A DNA stretch of 64,000 nucleotides from Gordoniibacillus kamchatkensis (GTDB lineage Bacteria > Bacillota > Bacilli > Paenibacillales > NBRC-103111): NCBI RefSeq assembly GCF_000829455.1, contig NZ_JXAK01000015.1:1-64000 (forward strand), read 5' to 3'. Shown piece after piece: positions 17,518 through 25,867 of this stretch. Each line of letters starts with the position of its first letter. The first letter of the stretch is position 1. A model generated the notes under the pieces. The model had not been told where the DNA came from, searched no databases, and saw nothing but the letters and a program-made list of their open reading frames with translations. The translations under genes and the position numbers were made by a program.

Positions 17518-19286
17518 TTTCCATCACCTCCCTCAAGCCTTTTGATCCACATTACTTGATAAGGCTCCAACGACAACCGAAGGGAATTTTCCAAGTTGAA
17601 GGATTTGCCTGAAAGCAAATCGACCGCAGTTCCCCCGTTCATCCACCCCGTGTCGATAAGCGGGCAGAGCAACTGTACCGGATCGTTGGTAATGTTCACA
17701 AGCACGAGAACATGCCCGCCTTCCGACGACTTTCGCACGATCGTGAACAGCCTATCATCGCACTTTAGGACCTTCTGCGAGGCATTGGGGTGGAAGCTCG
17801 GCTCGCCGGCCCGAACCTCGATTAATGTTTTCAGGGAATGAAACACCTGCTGGCGGAGAGAACCTTCCCGTTCCAGCTCGAACTGCAGCTCATCGTATTG
17901 CAATCGCTTCCGGTTAATGGATCGGTAACGTCCGGTTGCCTTTACGCCCTCAAGATCGTTCTGAGATCCGAACAAGCTGTGAACGTAAATCGCCGGCATT
18001 CCCATAAAGGACAAGAGAATAGCATGGGCTGCGATAAACCGCTTCACCTTCAGTTCATCCGGATCCTGAGGATGGGAAAGGGCATTTAAATAGTTAACAT
18101 TTAACTCGTAGGGGCTTTTCGTTCCGTCCCCGTTATCTTTATAAGAGATAAACCCGCCGTGCTCCTGCACCTTCCGGGCCATGGCGTTCACTTCATCCTT
18201 GGTCAGGATCCCTTCCACCGGGCGCACACCGATCCCGTCGTGCGACGCAAGGAAATTGAAGAAAGCCGTCTCTTCTGATGTGGGTTCAAGCGCATCGGCC
18301 CAAGCCAGAAGTTTGCTGCTGTTGCCGGTGTGAAGCGTATGCAGGGTTAGCGGCGGCAGCGGGAATTGATACACCATGTGCGCTTCGTTGGAGCCATTAC
18401 CAAAATAACTGATGTTGTCCTTATGAGGAACATTCGTCTCGGTAATTATAATGGTGTCCGGGGTGGCACTTTCCAATACTTCCCGTATCACTTGTACAAT
18501 TGCATGAGTTTCTTCCAAGTGCATGCAGGTCGTCCCAAGCTTCTTCCACATAAAACCGATGGCGTCCAGACGAATGTAACGAGCTCCCCGTGCCGCATAC
18601 ATGAGGAGGATGTCCAATATTTCAAGAAGCACCTTCTCGTTGGCATAGTTCAAATCGATCTGATCGTCGCTGAATGTTGTCCAGATGCTTTTTTCTCCTG
18701 CAGGGGTATTGAACTTGGTCAGCAGCGGCAAAGCGCGCGGACGCGTCACGCTGCTGTAATCGGCATTGGGATCGGCTTCGACAAAATAGCCCGCATATAC
18801 CGTATTTCCCGCCAAATATTCTTGAAACCAGCGGCTGTGCTGAGAGATATGATTGATTACCCCGTCAAACATCAAATCAAAGTGATGCGACAGCTCCGTG
18901 ATATCCTCCCAATTTCCCAGTTCGGGGTTGACCTCGCGATAATCGATGACCGAGAAGCCGTCGTCGGAAGAATACGGATAGAAGGGGAGTATATGTACTG
19001 CCGACAATATCCCCTTGCAATGACGCTGCAAAAAGTGCCCGAGTGTCTGCAGCGGCACCTCACCGCCGCTTCGGATCGAATCGCCGTAGGTAATAAGCAT
19101 GACGTCCTTTTCCGATACCCAGCGTTTAGGTTCCGCCTTCAGCGATTCCGAATAGCGCTCAAGCAAACGACGGATTTGACCGATAATGGCGGAAGCCTTC
19201 TCTTGCCCGTATACGAATTCGATATTGCGGCCGATCCTATTTGAGAGTTCTTGCTCGCTATATGGAGACTTATGATCTGCGTTCAT
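17514..19286 (-). CDS. GH13_18 glycoside phosphorylase (sucrose/glucosylglycerate phosphorylase type)
   Basis: A 590-residue (beta/alpha)8 enzyme of the sucrose-phosphorylase subfamily. The catalytic residues are readable: nucleophile Asp241 in YIRLDAIGF, acid/base Glu283 in IIITETNVPH and transition-state Asp350 in ASHDGIG. FYPYSSDDGFSVIDY near residue 102 is the subfamily substrate loop. The ATG at 19286 follows AGGAAGGTG; the longer frame to 19376 runs into the upstream kinase gene. The enzyme should convert a glucoside plus phosphate to glucose 1-phosphate. The length matches glucosylglycerate phosphorylases (E. coli YcjM group) better than the shorter sucrose phosphorylases. The coupled glycerate kinase stub and GH63-like enzyme point the same way. 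Acceptor specificity is inference. Confidence 0.85.
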   Translation of the reverse strand: MNADHKSPYSEQELSNRIGRNIEFVYGQEKASAIIGQIRRLLERYSESLKAEPKRWVSEKDVMLITYGDSIRSGGEVPLQTLGHFLQRHCKGILSAVHILPFYPYSSDDGFSVIDYREVNPELGNWEDITELSHHFDLMFDGVINHISQHSRWFQEYLAGNTVYAGYFVEADPNADYSSVTRPRALPLLTKFNTPAGEKSIWTTFSDDQIDLNYANEKVLLEILDILLMYAARGARYIRLDAIGFMWKKLGTTCMHLEETHAIVQVIREVLESATPDTIIITETNVPHKDNISYFGNGSNEAHMVYQFPLPPLTLHTLHTGNSSKLLAWADALEPTSEETAFFNFLASHDGIGVRPVEGILTKDEVNAMARKVQEHGGFISYKDNGDGTKSPYELNVNYLNALSHPQDPDELKVKRFIAAHAILLSFMGMPAIYVHSLFGSQNDLEGVKATGRYRSINRKRLQYDELQFELEREGSLRQQVFHSLKTLIEVRAGEPSFHPNASQKVLKCDDRLFTIVRKSSEGGHVLVLVNITNDPVQLLCPLIDTGWMNGGTAVDLLSGKSFNLENSLRLSLEPYQVMWIKRLEGGDGK

Positions 19287-19299
19287 CGGAATCACCTTC

Positions 19300-20234
19300 C
19301 TAATGGTCTTGCAACATATGATAAATGCCAAGGAATGTACTTCGCTGCGTATCGTCGCTAATGACGACGTAAGCATGAATTCCTCTTTGAAGCAGTCCTT
19401 GGCGAAAGCCGGGAACGAATAGTTCTCCGCTTTTGGAAATTTGACCGCCGAGCACGACGATGTCGGGACTGAAAGCCTTTAACGCCGTCTCCAGGCTTCC
19501 GCCATCCGGCTGCCGAATGTATCGAACAGCCGGATCGAGTCCTCATCCCCCCGGCGAGCCGCTTCGGCAAGTCCTTTCACGTCTTGACCTTGCAGCTTTA
19601 TTCCCATTTCACGGGCAAGTTCAAGTATCCCGCGCCGCGAAACGTAATCGTCAACGACGCTGGAGCGGTACGGCAGATGATACACCCAGCCGTTCTCCGG
19701 AACGTCGTCTCGCTGCCGAATCAAGCGGCCGGTCTCTACAAATCCCGAACCGATTCCGGTTCCAAGCGTAAGACAGACGGCCCGCCGATACATTGCCGCT
19801 TGTCCATAATGCGCTTCTCCCATCGCGAACAGAGCGGCGTCGTTCGCGAAGCGCACCAGGGGCTTCGCTTGGAGCCTATCGGCTATTCCGCTGTTTGTCC
19901 TCATCCCGCAGAGCAGCCGATCGCCAACGCGCATCCCGTACAGGGCCTCGAATTTATTCAACCCTCGAATATAACTGATTCCTCGCTCATAATCGAACGG
20001 TCCAGGAAAGGCGTAACCGATGCCGGCAATCTGTTCGGTGCCGTCGGGATCCGCCTTTTGCAGCACATCGGCAGCCGTACGGACAAAATGGCCGAAGATT
20101 TCATCTGCCTCCCCGTTCGCCATTGACTCGTAATGGGAGAGAGTGTGCTCCAAGAGCCGCCCCGAGGCATCGATCGCTCCCGCCTGAATAGACGTACCTC
20201 CGACGTCGAAAGCCAGGTAAATTCCTTTCTTCAT
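19300..20234 (-). pseudogene. ROK-family sugar kinase, frameshifted near the C-terminus
   Basis: The frame from ATG 20234 (GGAGGG 8 bases upstream) encodes a ROK kinase: phosphate motif FDVGGTSIQAG (from residue 9), RFANDAALFAMGE (catalytic Asp) and LTLGTGIGSGFVE. The frame breaks at about 19490, but the next frame continues ETALKAFSPDIVVLGGQIS, the conserved ROK C-terminus, to a stop at 19300. Adding one C to a CC pair (GCC-CTG) restores a protein of about 311 residues. It probably phosphorylates free hexose (glucose or mannose) at C6 in the cytoplasm. It lies 28 bases after the mannose-6-phosphate isomerase gene and 13 bases before the GH13_18 start, so these three form an operon. Confidence 0.8.
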
Positions 20235-20262
20235 CCCCGATCCCTCCGCAAGAAGTTGTTTG

Positions 20263-22008
20263 TCAGCCTTTGACAAACGCCTTAATCGTCGCGATGGTCC
20301 GACCGACGCTCGGCCCGCTAGGTCTGATGACAAAACGCTCGATGGAAGCCGGGATGATAAAGGTCTCCGCATAATGCACAACGAACGGCTCGAACATGCC
20401 GTCCGGGCTTTCCACGACGGCCTCTTCACCCTCAACGAGATTCAGCATTTGAACGCTTCCGTTGCCGGTGTGGAGCACAGGCTCGGAGAACCAGTGGCGG
20501 CGCGTTTCGATGAATTCGAATTCGTGCAGACCGGTTCGCTCCTCCCGCCAGCCGTTGCCTTCGGCCACCAGTTCCACCCGGCCCACTAACTCCCGTTCAA
20601 CCCAGGACGTCGTTCGATCCCATTGAATGACCTGGGCGCCATGGTCCAGGTGAACCGGACGGGGCTTGCCGTCCAGACCGAGCCGATCCCAATCCCATAA
20701 CTTAAAGGTGAAAATATACGGCGTCGCGCTAATCTCAAGCACCATACAATCGCTTCCCGAGCAATGAACCGTACCCGCGGGAATTAAGAAGTGATCGTGC
20801 TTGGAAGCCGGAAAAACGTTCACATACTGTTCAGCCGGAAACGAACCGCCTCCCCGCTCGGCTTTCCGCAAGTCGTTCAGCATCTGCTCCGGAGCCACGC
20901 CCTCCTTGAGGCCCAAATACACTTGAGCTCCAGGCTTGGCGTCCAGGATGTAGTAGCTTTCGTCCTGCGTATAGGGCATGCCGAATCGAGTTTGAATATA
21001 ATCGGTCGTTGGGTGGACTTGCAGGCTTAGATGCTGCCCGCCCATCGTATCCAGGAAATCGAAGCGGATCGGGAACTCCGCACCGAAACGCGAGTACACT
21101 CGCTCCCCGAGCAGCGACTTCGGTTGCAGGAATACGAGATTAATCGCCGGCACTTCCATCCGGACCGAACCGAAATCCAGATACAAGCTGTTCTCCTCCG
21201 GCACACCGTCGAAGCCCCATGCATACGGATGCTCTTTGTTCGGTAAAAATAGCTTGCTCTCGAGCCATATTCCGCCCCAGACGCCAGGATCAAAATACGG
21301 CACAAGCCGAAACGGCTGCCGCGAAATCTGTTCCATCCCGTCCAGCACAGCGTCCCATAACGCCAGCTTCGGATCGTTCTGCGCATTGGTGTCGAGATAA
21401 TAGTCGATCCGTTGAAACAACGAACGTTTCAAACGATCCGCCATGCGCCACTCATGAAAATAGCCCCGCTTGTATTTTCTCAGCATATCCTCGTCTTCGT
21501 TATGCGCCAGCCAATTGCCGAACTCCTTCGACCGGTAGCGAAGCTGGATCTCCCAGCGGGCCAAGTCCGCGTACACAAGCAGGTCGCCGTGAGTTACAAG
21601 TGAGGCGCCGAAGCCGATCACGATGACCGTCCCCTCGGGAACCGCCTCCACCCGCTCTCTGAGCTTTGCGAGTTTGTGCGGATCGTACATTTCTTCAATA
21701 TGAAACGGCGCCATGTAACCGAACACACGATCATCCGTCAGGTAACGCTCAACCATGCCGTTAATCTTGGCGGCATCTATTGCTGCAGCTTCTGCCTCGA
21801 TGACGTCAGTCGGATGGAGATAAGGCCGGAGCCCCTCCATAATTTCCTGCTGCCGAACACCCGGATAGCACTCAATGACAACAACGGACTTAGTATTGTT
21901 TTGCAGTCGCGATTGCAGAACCGTTCCGATGGCCGCATAGCCGCGGCATACATCTTGATCCCTCCCCCGAATTCCAATCGACGGCTCCTTGTTGTATGCT
22001 GTGGTCAT
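20263..22008 (-). CDS. Class I mannose-6-phosphate isomerase with N-terminal kinase-like domain
   Basis: A 581-residue two-part protein. The C-terminal half is a cupin-fold class I phosphomannose isomerase with the zinc site readable in LSLQVHP (330-333), DESYYIL (Glu350) and IPAGTVHCSG (His415). The first 220 residues resemble a P-loop kinase fold (KSVVVIECYPGVRQQEI; HPTDVIEAEAA; EGTVIVIGFGA), but the usual GxxxxGKS loop is replaced by ECYPGVRQQ, so ATP binding is doubtful. The ATG at 22008 with GGGAGG upstream is preferred over the ATG at 22023, which overlaps that site. It would convert mannose 6-phosphate to fructose 6-phosphate. The adjacent ROK kinase could supply mannose 6-phosphate, placing both in one pathway. 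Confidence 0.85.
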   Translation of the reverse strand: MTTAYNKEPSIGIRGRDQDVCRGYAAIGTVLQSRLQNNTKSVVVIECYPGVRQQEIMEGLRPYLHPTDVIEAEAAAIDAAKINGMVERYLTDDRVFGYMAPFHIEEMYDPHKLAKLRERVEAVPEGTVIVIGFGASLVTHGDLLVYADLARWEIQLRYRSKEFGNWLAHNEDEDMLRKYKRGYFHEWRMADRLKRSLFQRIDYYLDTNAQNDPKLALWDAVLDGMEQISRQPFRLVPYFDPGVWGGIWLESKLFLPNKEHPYAWGFDGVPEENSLYLDFGSVRMEVPAINLVFLQPKSLLGERVYSRFGAEFPIRFDFLDTMGGQHLSLQVHPTTDYIQTRFGMPYTQDESYYILDAKPGAQVYLGLKEGVAPEQMLNDLRKAERGGGSFPAEQYVNVFPASKHDHFLIPAGTVHCSGSDCMVLEISATPYIFTFKLWDWDRLGLDGKPRPVHLDHGAQVIQWDRTTSWVERELVGRVELVAEGNGWREERTGLHEFEFIETRRHWFSEPVLHTGNGSVQMLNLVEGEEAVVESPDGMFEPFVVHYAETFIIPASIERFVIRPSGPSVGRTIATIKAFVKG

Positions 22009-22023
22009 CGCTGCCTCCCGCAT

Positions 22024-22073
22024 TTATTATCATTATCTCTCATAATATAACATATATGAACACACTCGACTAC
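22024..22073 (-). promoter_or_regulatory. AT-rich promoter region of the isomerase-kinase-phosphorylase operon
   Basis: The minus strand here reads through ATGTTATATTATGAGAG and GATAATGATAATAA, and a similar phrase (GTTATGTTATGTGATAATG) occurs upstream of the DeoR gene around 22922-22940. Shared repeats upstream of a DeoR-type regulator and its neighbouring operon suggest an operator. No clean -35/-10 pair was identified. Confidence 0.35.
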
Positions 22074-22112
22074 AAAAAAATCTCTTCGCGTCCAAACAGA
22101 CGCAAAGAGATT
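22074..22112 (-). terminator. Terminator after the DeoR gene
   Basis: On the minus strand AATCTCTTTGCGTC pairs with GACGCGAAGAGATT (one base unpaired), followed by a run of seven T. It begins 15 bases past the DeoR stop codon, so the regulator is probably transcribed separately from the isomerase operon. Confidence 0.85.
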
Positions 22113-22126
22113 GCCTTCATCCGACT

Positions 22127-22891
22127 TTACACCACATGCAGTTCTACATTTGCCGACTCGCAAGCGGTGCGTACGTATTCCGGCACTCCGCTGTCCGTCA
22201 CGAGCACCGACACTTCGTCCAGGCGGGCAACCGTGGCGAACGACCGGCTGCCGAATTTGGAAGAGTCAAGCAGCATTACCGTTCTCGCGGCGGACTGGAT
22301 CATCACCTTCTTCACTTGCGTATCCATCAGGTTCGGATCGGTGAACCCCGCATCCACCGTGAAGCCAAGTGCGGACAGGAATGTAGTGCGGGCATGATAC
22401 TGGGCGAAAAACGACTCTGCCACCGGACCGACGAATGTGCCCGAAGGCTCACGCAGCACGCCGCCGCAGCATAGCACGGTGTGACGTCCCGCCACCGCCC
22501 TCAGCTGCTGGAGAGCATCTAATCCGTTCGTCATCAGCGTCAGTTGCGAATGCTTGATATAGGAAGCCATCTTCGATACGGTCGTCCCGCCTTCCACAAT
22601 AAGGACATCTCCGTCGGAAATAAACCGCTCGGCGGCATAAGCCGCAAGTTTCTCCTTCACATCGGCGTTCTTCGCCAGCTTATCGCGCAACGCCGGCTCT
22701 TTCAACAATTTATCGGCGTACATGGCTCCCCCATGGGAACGAACGACATCTCCTTGCTGTTCCAGCAGTTCAAGATCGCGACGAATTGTCATCTCGGAAA
22801 CGCCGAACTGGTCGCTGAACTCTTTAATCGAACCCCCACCGTGGCGGATCAAATAATCGAGTAGAGCCTGCCTTCTCTGAATCGGCAACAC
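22127..22891 (-). CDS. DeoR/GlpR family transcriptional regulator
   Basis: A 254-residue repressor with an N-terminal winged helix (IKEFSDQFGVSEMTIRRDLELL) and a sugar-phosphate-binding DeoRC domain (VEGGTTVSKMASYIK; TMLLDSSKFG-like segment near the C-terminus). I prefer the GTG at 22891, 7 bases after GAGGTG, giving MLPIQRRQALL-type DeoR starts; the longer frame to 22942 adds an atypical hydrophobic leader. It precedes the isomerase/kinase/phosphorylase operon and probably represses it until a sugar phosphate accumulates. Confidence 0.88.
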   Translation of the reverse strand: MLPIQRRQALLDYLIRHGGGSIKEFSDQFGVSEMTIRRDLELLEQQGDVVRSHGGAMYADKLLKEPALRDKLAKNADVKEKLAAYAAERFISDGDVLIVEGGTTVSKMASYIKHSQLTLMTNGLDALQQLRAVAGRHTVLCCGGVLREPSGTFVGPVAESFFAQYHARTTFLSALGFTVDAGFTDPNLMDTQVKKVMIQSAARTVMLLDSSKFGSRSFATVARLDEVSVLVTDSGVPEYVRTACESANVELHVV

Positions 22892-23058
22892 AATCGAACA
22901 CCTCAACATATGAAATAGGAACATTATCACATAACATAACACATCTTAGACATTTCGTAAAATAAAGATTCAATGATTTCTATATCAATTCCATCGACCC
23001 AGTTCACAATCTGTCAATTAAAATCATGTAAAATCAAGAGCGCGGCGAAATGTCGGCC

Positions 23059-23256
23059 CCGCTCGCACCGGACGGCGATGCCTTGCCGGGAGGAGACGCA
23101 TTTTTATTGGGTTCATTTTCAAACGGTGGGCGAATGGTTCGAGGTTAGCGAGAAGCTGGCGGACGACGGCGCAAGGTCGGGCCAGCCTTATGCCCAAATC
23201 GAGCAGTTCGCTTTCTACGTGGCGAAGACGGGGGCGCTTCAGGCGCAAGAAGACGT
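23059..23256 (+). repeat. 198-bp repeat, copy 2 (orphan AraC fragment)
   Basis: This is identical to 10928-11125 except for one visible substitution, on the same strand, 12,131 bases away. It lacks the rest of the AraC gene. No terminal inverted repeats or target duplication are visible at the junctions (left flank CGGCC before CCGCTCGC; right flank TTCCGCC after GACGT). The near-identity means a recent duplication, gene conversion or an assembly chimera. Confidence 0.9.
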
Positions 23257-23338
23257 TCCGCCCTGCACTTGCGCACGCGGACGATCCGATGGAAGAATAT
23301 TGCACCGATTTTGGCACCGCCGGCCGCCGATAGCGAAA

Positions 23339-23364
23339 CCGGCTGCCGCTTCAGCGGCAGCCGG
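23339..23364. terminator. Strong GC hairpin, probable terminator of the SLH protein gene
   Basis: A perfect 11-bp stem (CCGGCTGCCGC/GCGGCAGCCGG) with a TTCA loop lies 15 bases past the SLH gene stop. The T tract is short on the minus side (TTTCG) and slightly better on the plus side. Confidence 0.6.
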
Positions 23365-23379
23365 CTAGCTTTTACAAGA

Positions 23380-24462
23380 TCAGAACGGCTGAGTCCGATC
23401 CGGCAAGTAGCGAATCAGACGCTCCACGAACGGCTCCTGCGACGAGGACTCGTGCGCCACCATCGACAACTCTTCGACCCAGCCGAACGACCAGCGGCTT
23501 TTCGGCACGTCCGGCCAATGCTGGATGACGGCGATCGCGCCGTCCGTAAGCTGGCCGCGCAGGAACATGATGCACAGCAGCTTAGCCGCCGCTTCCCGCT
23601 CGATCGCGCTGTCCAAATTCGCCTTGTCGCCCCCGATTCCGTCCACATACCGGAGCGCTTTCGCCGTGCCGGCGGCAAGCTGCCCCCAGTGGCCTTTCGT
23701 ATCGCTGAAGCCGTTTAGCGGATACGGCGTTATGCCCCGCACCCGAAGCATAAGAACGATGAATTCACCGCGAGAAATCGGATCGTCGGGCCGGAACGCA
23801 CCGCCGCTGCCGTTCATATAGCCTGCGGCTGTAACTTTTTGCACATACGAGTATGCCCAATGCGAAGCCGGCACATCGTTATAAATGTAAGGTGTTTTCG
23901 CTTCCGGCAAGCCAGCCAGCCTCGATACGATCGCAGCCGTTTCCGCGCGGGTCAAGTTCGAGGCCGGATGAAATCCGCCGTCGGGATACCCGTTAAACAC
24001 CGGCTGATCGATTTCCGTGCCCAGCCTGATTTCGATCGCAGGGCTTTGCACGGCGAGCCCTCCGTCCATGCCACCGGTGCACGCCACTTGGGCTTCGCCT
24101 GCCGCGGCGTCCGCCTTCACCTTCAGGTTAAAATGAATGACATCGGCCCCGTTGTTGTTCAGATCTTTCAAATTCCACGTCAGCGTTCCTTTGTCCGCTT
24201 CCCACACTGCCCCCGCCGTGTCGACAATGTCCAGACTGTCCGGCACCTTCACTTTAACCCAGGCTTTCGACATGCTCTTGTTGCTCACATAATGATACAA
24301 GATGTGCATGCCGACATGGCCGCCTTTGTCGACCGCGCGTTGGTCGGCCACGCATTGCAGCTCCAACGGAGACGCCGGATCGGCGGCAGAAACGGCCGGC
24401 AACGCCAGCACCGCGAGCAGCACGGCTGTCAAAATGCGCCGAATCCAATACGGCTTCCACAT
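23380..24462 (-). CDS. Secreted S-layer-homology (SLH) domain protein
   Basis: A 360-residue exported cell-surface protein. The signal peptide is basic (WKPYWIRR), has a hydrophobic core (ILTAVLLAVLALPAVS) and ends at VSAADP. Residues about 20-155 form a beta-rich DUF11/CARDB-like domain (AWVKVKVPDSLDIV; GTLTWNLKDLN). Three SLH repeats follow (FNGYPDGGFHPASNLTRAE; AYSYVQKVTAAGYMNGSG; HWGQLAAGTAKALRYVDG), which usually anchor proteins to pyruvylated secondary wall polymer. The ATG at 24462 is chosen because GGAGGG lies 8 bases upstream; the earlier ATG overlaps that site. The gene is monocistronic. Confidence 0.88.
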   Translation of the reverse strand: MWKPYWIRRILTAVLLAVLALPAVSAADPASPLELQCVADQRAVDKGGHVGMHILYHYVSNKSMSKAWVKVKVPDSLDIVDTAGAVWEADKGTLTWNLKDLNNNGADVIHFNLKVKADAAAGEAQVACTGGMDGGLAVQSPAIEIRLGTEIDQPVFNGYPDGGFHPASNLTRAETAAIVSRLAGLPEAKTPYIYNDVPASHWAYSYVQKVTAAGYMNGSGGAFRPDDPISRGEFIVLMLRVRGITPYPLNGFSDTKGHWGQLAAGTAKALRYVDGIGGDKANLDSAIEREAAAKLLCIMFLRGQLTDGAIAVIQHWPDVPKSRWSFGWVEELSMVAHESSSQEPFVERLIRYLPDRTQPF

Positions 24463-24765
24463 GGGATCATCCCTCCTCATTCTGATGCGGGCGACGATTC
24501 TGTAGCCCTATGCTAATCGATTCGCTTCCGGCTTATCGTTTGGAGGGGGAACATATGCCTTTTTTTCCAGTTCTTGTACATGCAGTCCCATCGACCGATA
24601 TCGGATAAGAAAAACCGGAGGTTTTGCCTCCGCTTTATGACGAGAATACTTGTGCCCGGTCGGAGACCTGCGGCTTGTTGAGAATGTTTGCGGGAAAGTC
24701 TCGAATATTATTTATAGTAATGGAAAGTACCAGGGATTTATAATAATAGAAAAGGAGTGATTGCG
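24463..24765. other. Divergent intergenic region with small hairpin
   Basis: A short stem CGGAGG-TTTTG-CCTCCG at 24616-24632 flanked by A and T runs may be a weak bidirectional terminator. Upstream of the SDR-like gene TATAGT occurs near 24714 with a TTGCGG about 19 bases before it, a poor promoter match. Nothing else is recognised. Confidence 0.3.
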
Positions 24766-25686
24766 ATGGTTCAAACTGCTTTAATCATTGGAGGAACAGG
24801 GTTTCTGGGCTCCGCTATCGCCGAAGAACTGGGGCGGGCCGTGGTGGATATTTCCGTTCTAAGCAGAGGTCGAAAAATCCAATCGTCCGAGCGGTATAAG
24901 TTCATTCAAGCAGATCGTACAAACGCTGATGAGCTAATGAAGGCTTTGGGAAACCGTACCTATAATCTCGTGGTCGACTGTTCCGGTTATCAAGGTGAGG
25001 ACGCGGCACATGCAGTCCGCATCTTTCGTGAAGCATGCGGTCATTATGTGTTCATAAGCACGGATTATGTATACGCCTCCAGCAGCGAAACCACCCTTCC
25101 GATCCGGGAATCGGCATTGACCCATCGGGATACCCCTTATTCCGCAGGAAAGCTGGACTGCGAGACTGTATTCCTTGAAGCTTGGAACGAATCCCGGTTT
25201 CCTGTAACCGTGCTTCGGCCGCCGCACATTTTGGGGGCGGGCAAGGGGCTGGGCTCCGACCAGGTGCTCGGCCGGCATCCCGGTATTCCGACAATGATCC
25301 GCGAGGGCAGCGGCTTGCGCTTGCTAGCGGAAGGCCAACTCCTGATCCAACCCGTATGGAATCGTGAAGTTGGTCTTTGCATCGCGCATATCGCGTGCAT
25401 GGAGGAAAGCTTCGGGCAGTTGTTCAATTGCACCGGTCCGGATTGCGTGACGACACGGCGCTATTACGAGATCGTCGCGGAGATGCTGAATGTTCCGCTT
25501 CATTTTGAATCGGTTGCTGTACAGCATTTTATCCGCGAGAATCCGGATCAACGCCACTACACACGTCATCGTATCTATAATACTGGCCGATTAACCGAAG
25601 TAACCGGTTATGTGCCGCACCTTCCTGTAGAGAGTGCTATCCGCGAAACGCTGGATTGGATGCTGGCCCACGATTCCCTGCGATAG
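24766..25686 (+). CDS. NAD-dependent epimerase/dehydratase (extended SDR)
   Basis: A 306-residue Rossmann-fold protein with a glycine-rich motif IIGGTGFLGS near residue 7, the acidic sugar-epimerase-like STDYVYAS strand and the catalytic pair YSAGK (Tyr-x3-Lys). The C-terminal half is substrate-binding in type (LRPPHILGAGKGLGSDQVLG). The ATG at 24766 with AGGAG 8 bases upstream is chosen over a GTG that overlaps that site. The protein resembles nucleotide-sugar epimerases and isoflavone-reductase-like members. The gene stands alone between the SLH gene and the spore coat gene, so no pathway can be assigned. Confidence 0.8.
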   Translation: MVQTALIIGGTGFLGSAIAEELGRAVVDISVLSRGRKIQSSERYKFIQADRTNADELMKALGNRTYNLVVDCSGYQGEDAAHAVRIFREACGHYVFISTDYVYASSSETTLPIRESALTHRDTPYSAGKLDCETVFLEAWNESRFPVTVLRPPHILGAGKGLGSDQVLGRHPGIPTMIREGSGLRLLAEGQLLIQPVWNREVGLCIAHIACMEESFGQLFNCTGPDCVTTRRYYEIVAEMLNVPLHFESVAVQHFIRENPDQRHYTRHRIYNTGRLTEVTGYVPHLPVESAIRETLDWMLAHDSLR

Positions 25687-25819
25687 CAGAGCCCTAATAG
25701 GGATTTGGTTGTTGTCCTCTCGGAGTATCCGCAGTGTTCTTGTCCGACATATTCAACGGGCTCTTGCTCTTGGGCTTTTCAAGAACATGAAGAGAGATTG
25801 ACCAATTCATTTTAAAAAC

Positions 25820-25847
25820 GAAAAAAGCCCGCGATATCCGCGGACTT
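25820..25847 (-). terminator. Terminator of the spore coat gene
   Basis: On the minus strand AGTCCGCG-GATAT-CGCGGGCT is followed by TTTTTTCGTTTTT, ending about 20 bases past the coat-gene stop. This is a canonical intrinsic terminator. Confidence 0.85.
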
Positions 25848-25867
25848 GATTCGTCACCTTCGCCTTG

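Larger units (their letters stand above)
22892..23379. other. Intergenic region holding an AraC gene fragment
   Basis: No functional gene is seen. The 131-codon frame at 22973-23368 is mostly the 198-bp copied AraC segment and lacks a ribosome binding site. To the left are AT-rich sequences of the DeoR promoter. To the right of the copy is a short remnant whose frame ends DDPMEEYCTDFGTAGRR before a stop; I do not recognise it. A strong hairpin follows at 23339-23364. Confidence 0.5.

Noticed and set aside
22973-23368. 131-codon open frame upstream of the SLH gene
   Set aside because: Half of it is the 198-bp copied AraC fragment in frame; there is no ribosome binding site and no complete domain, so it is treated as a duplicated fragment.
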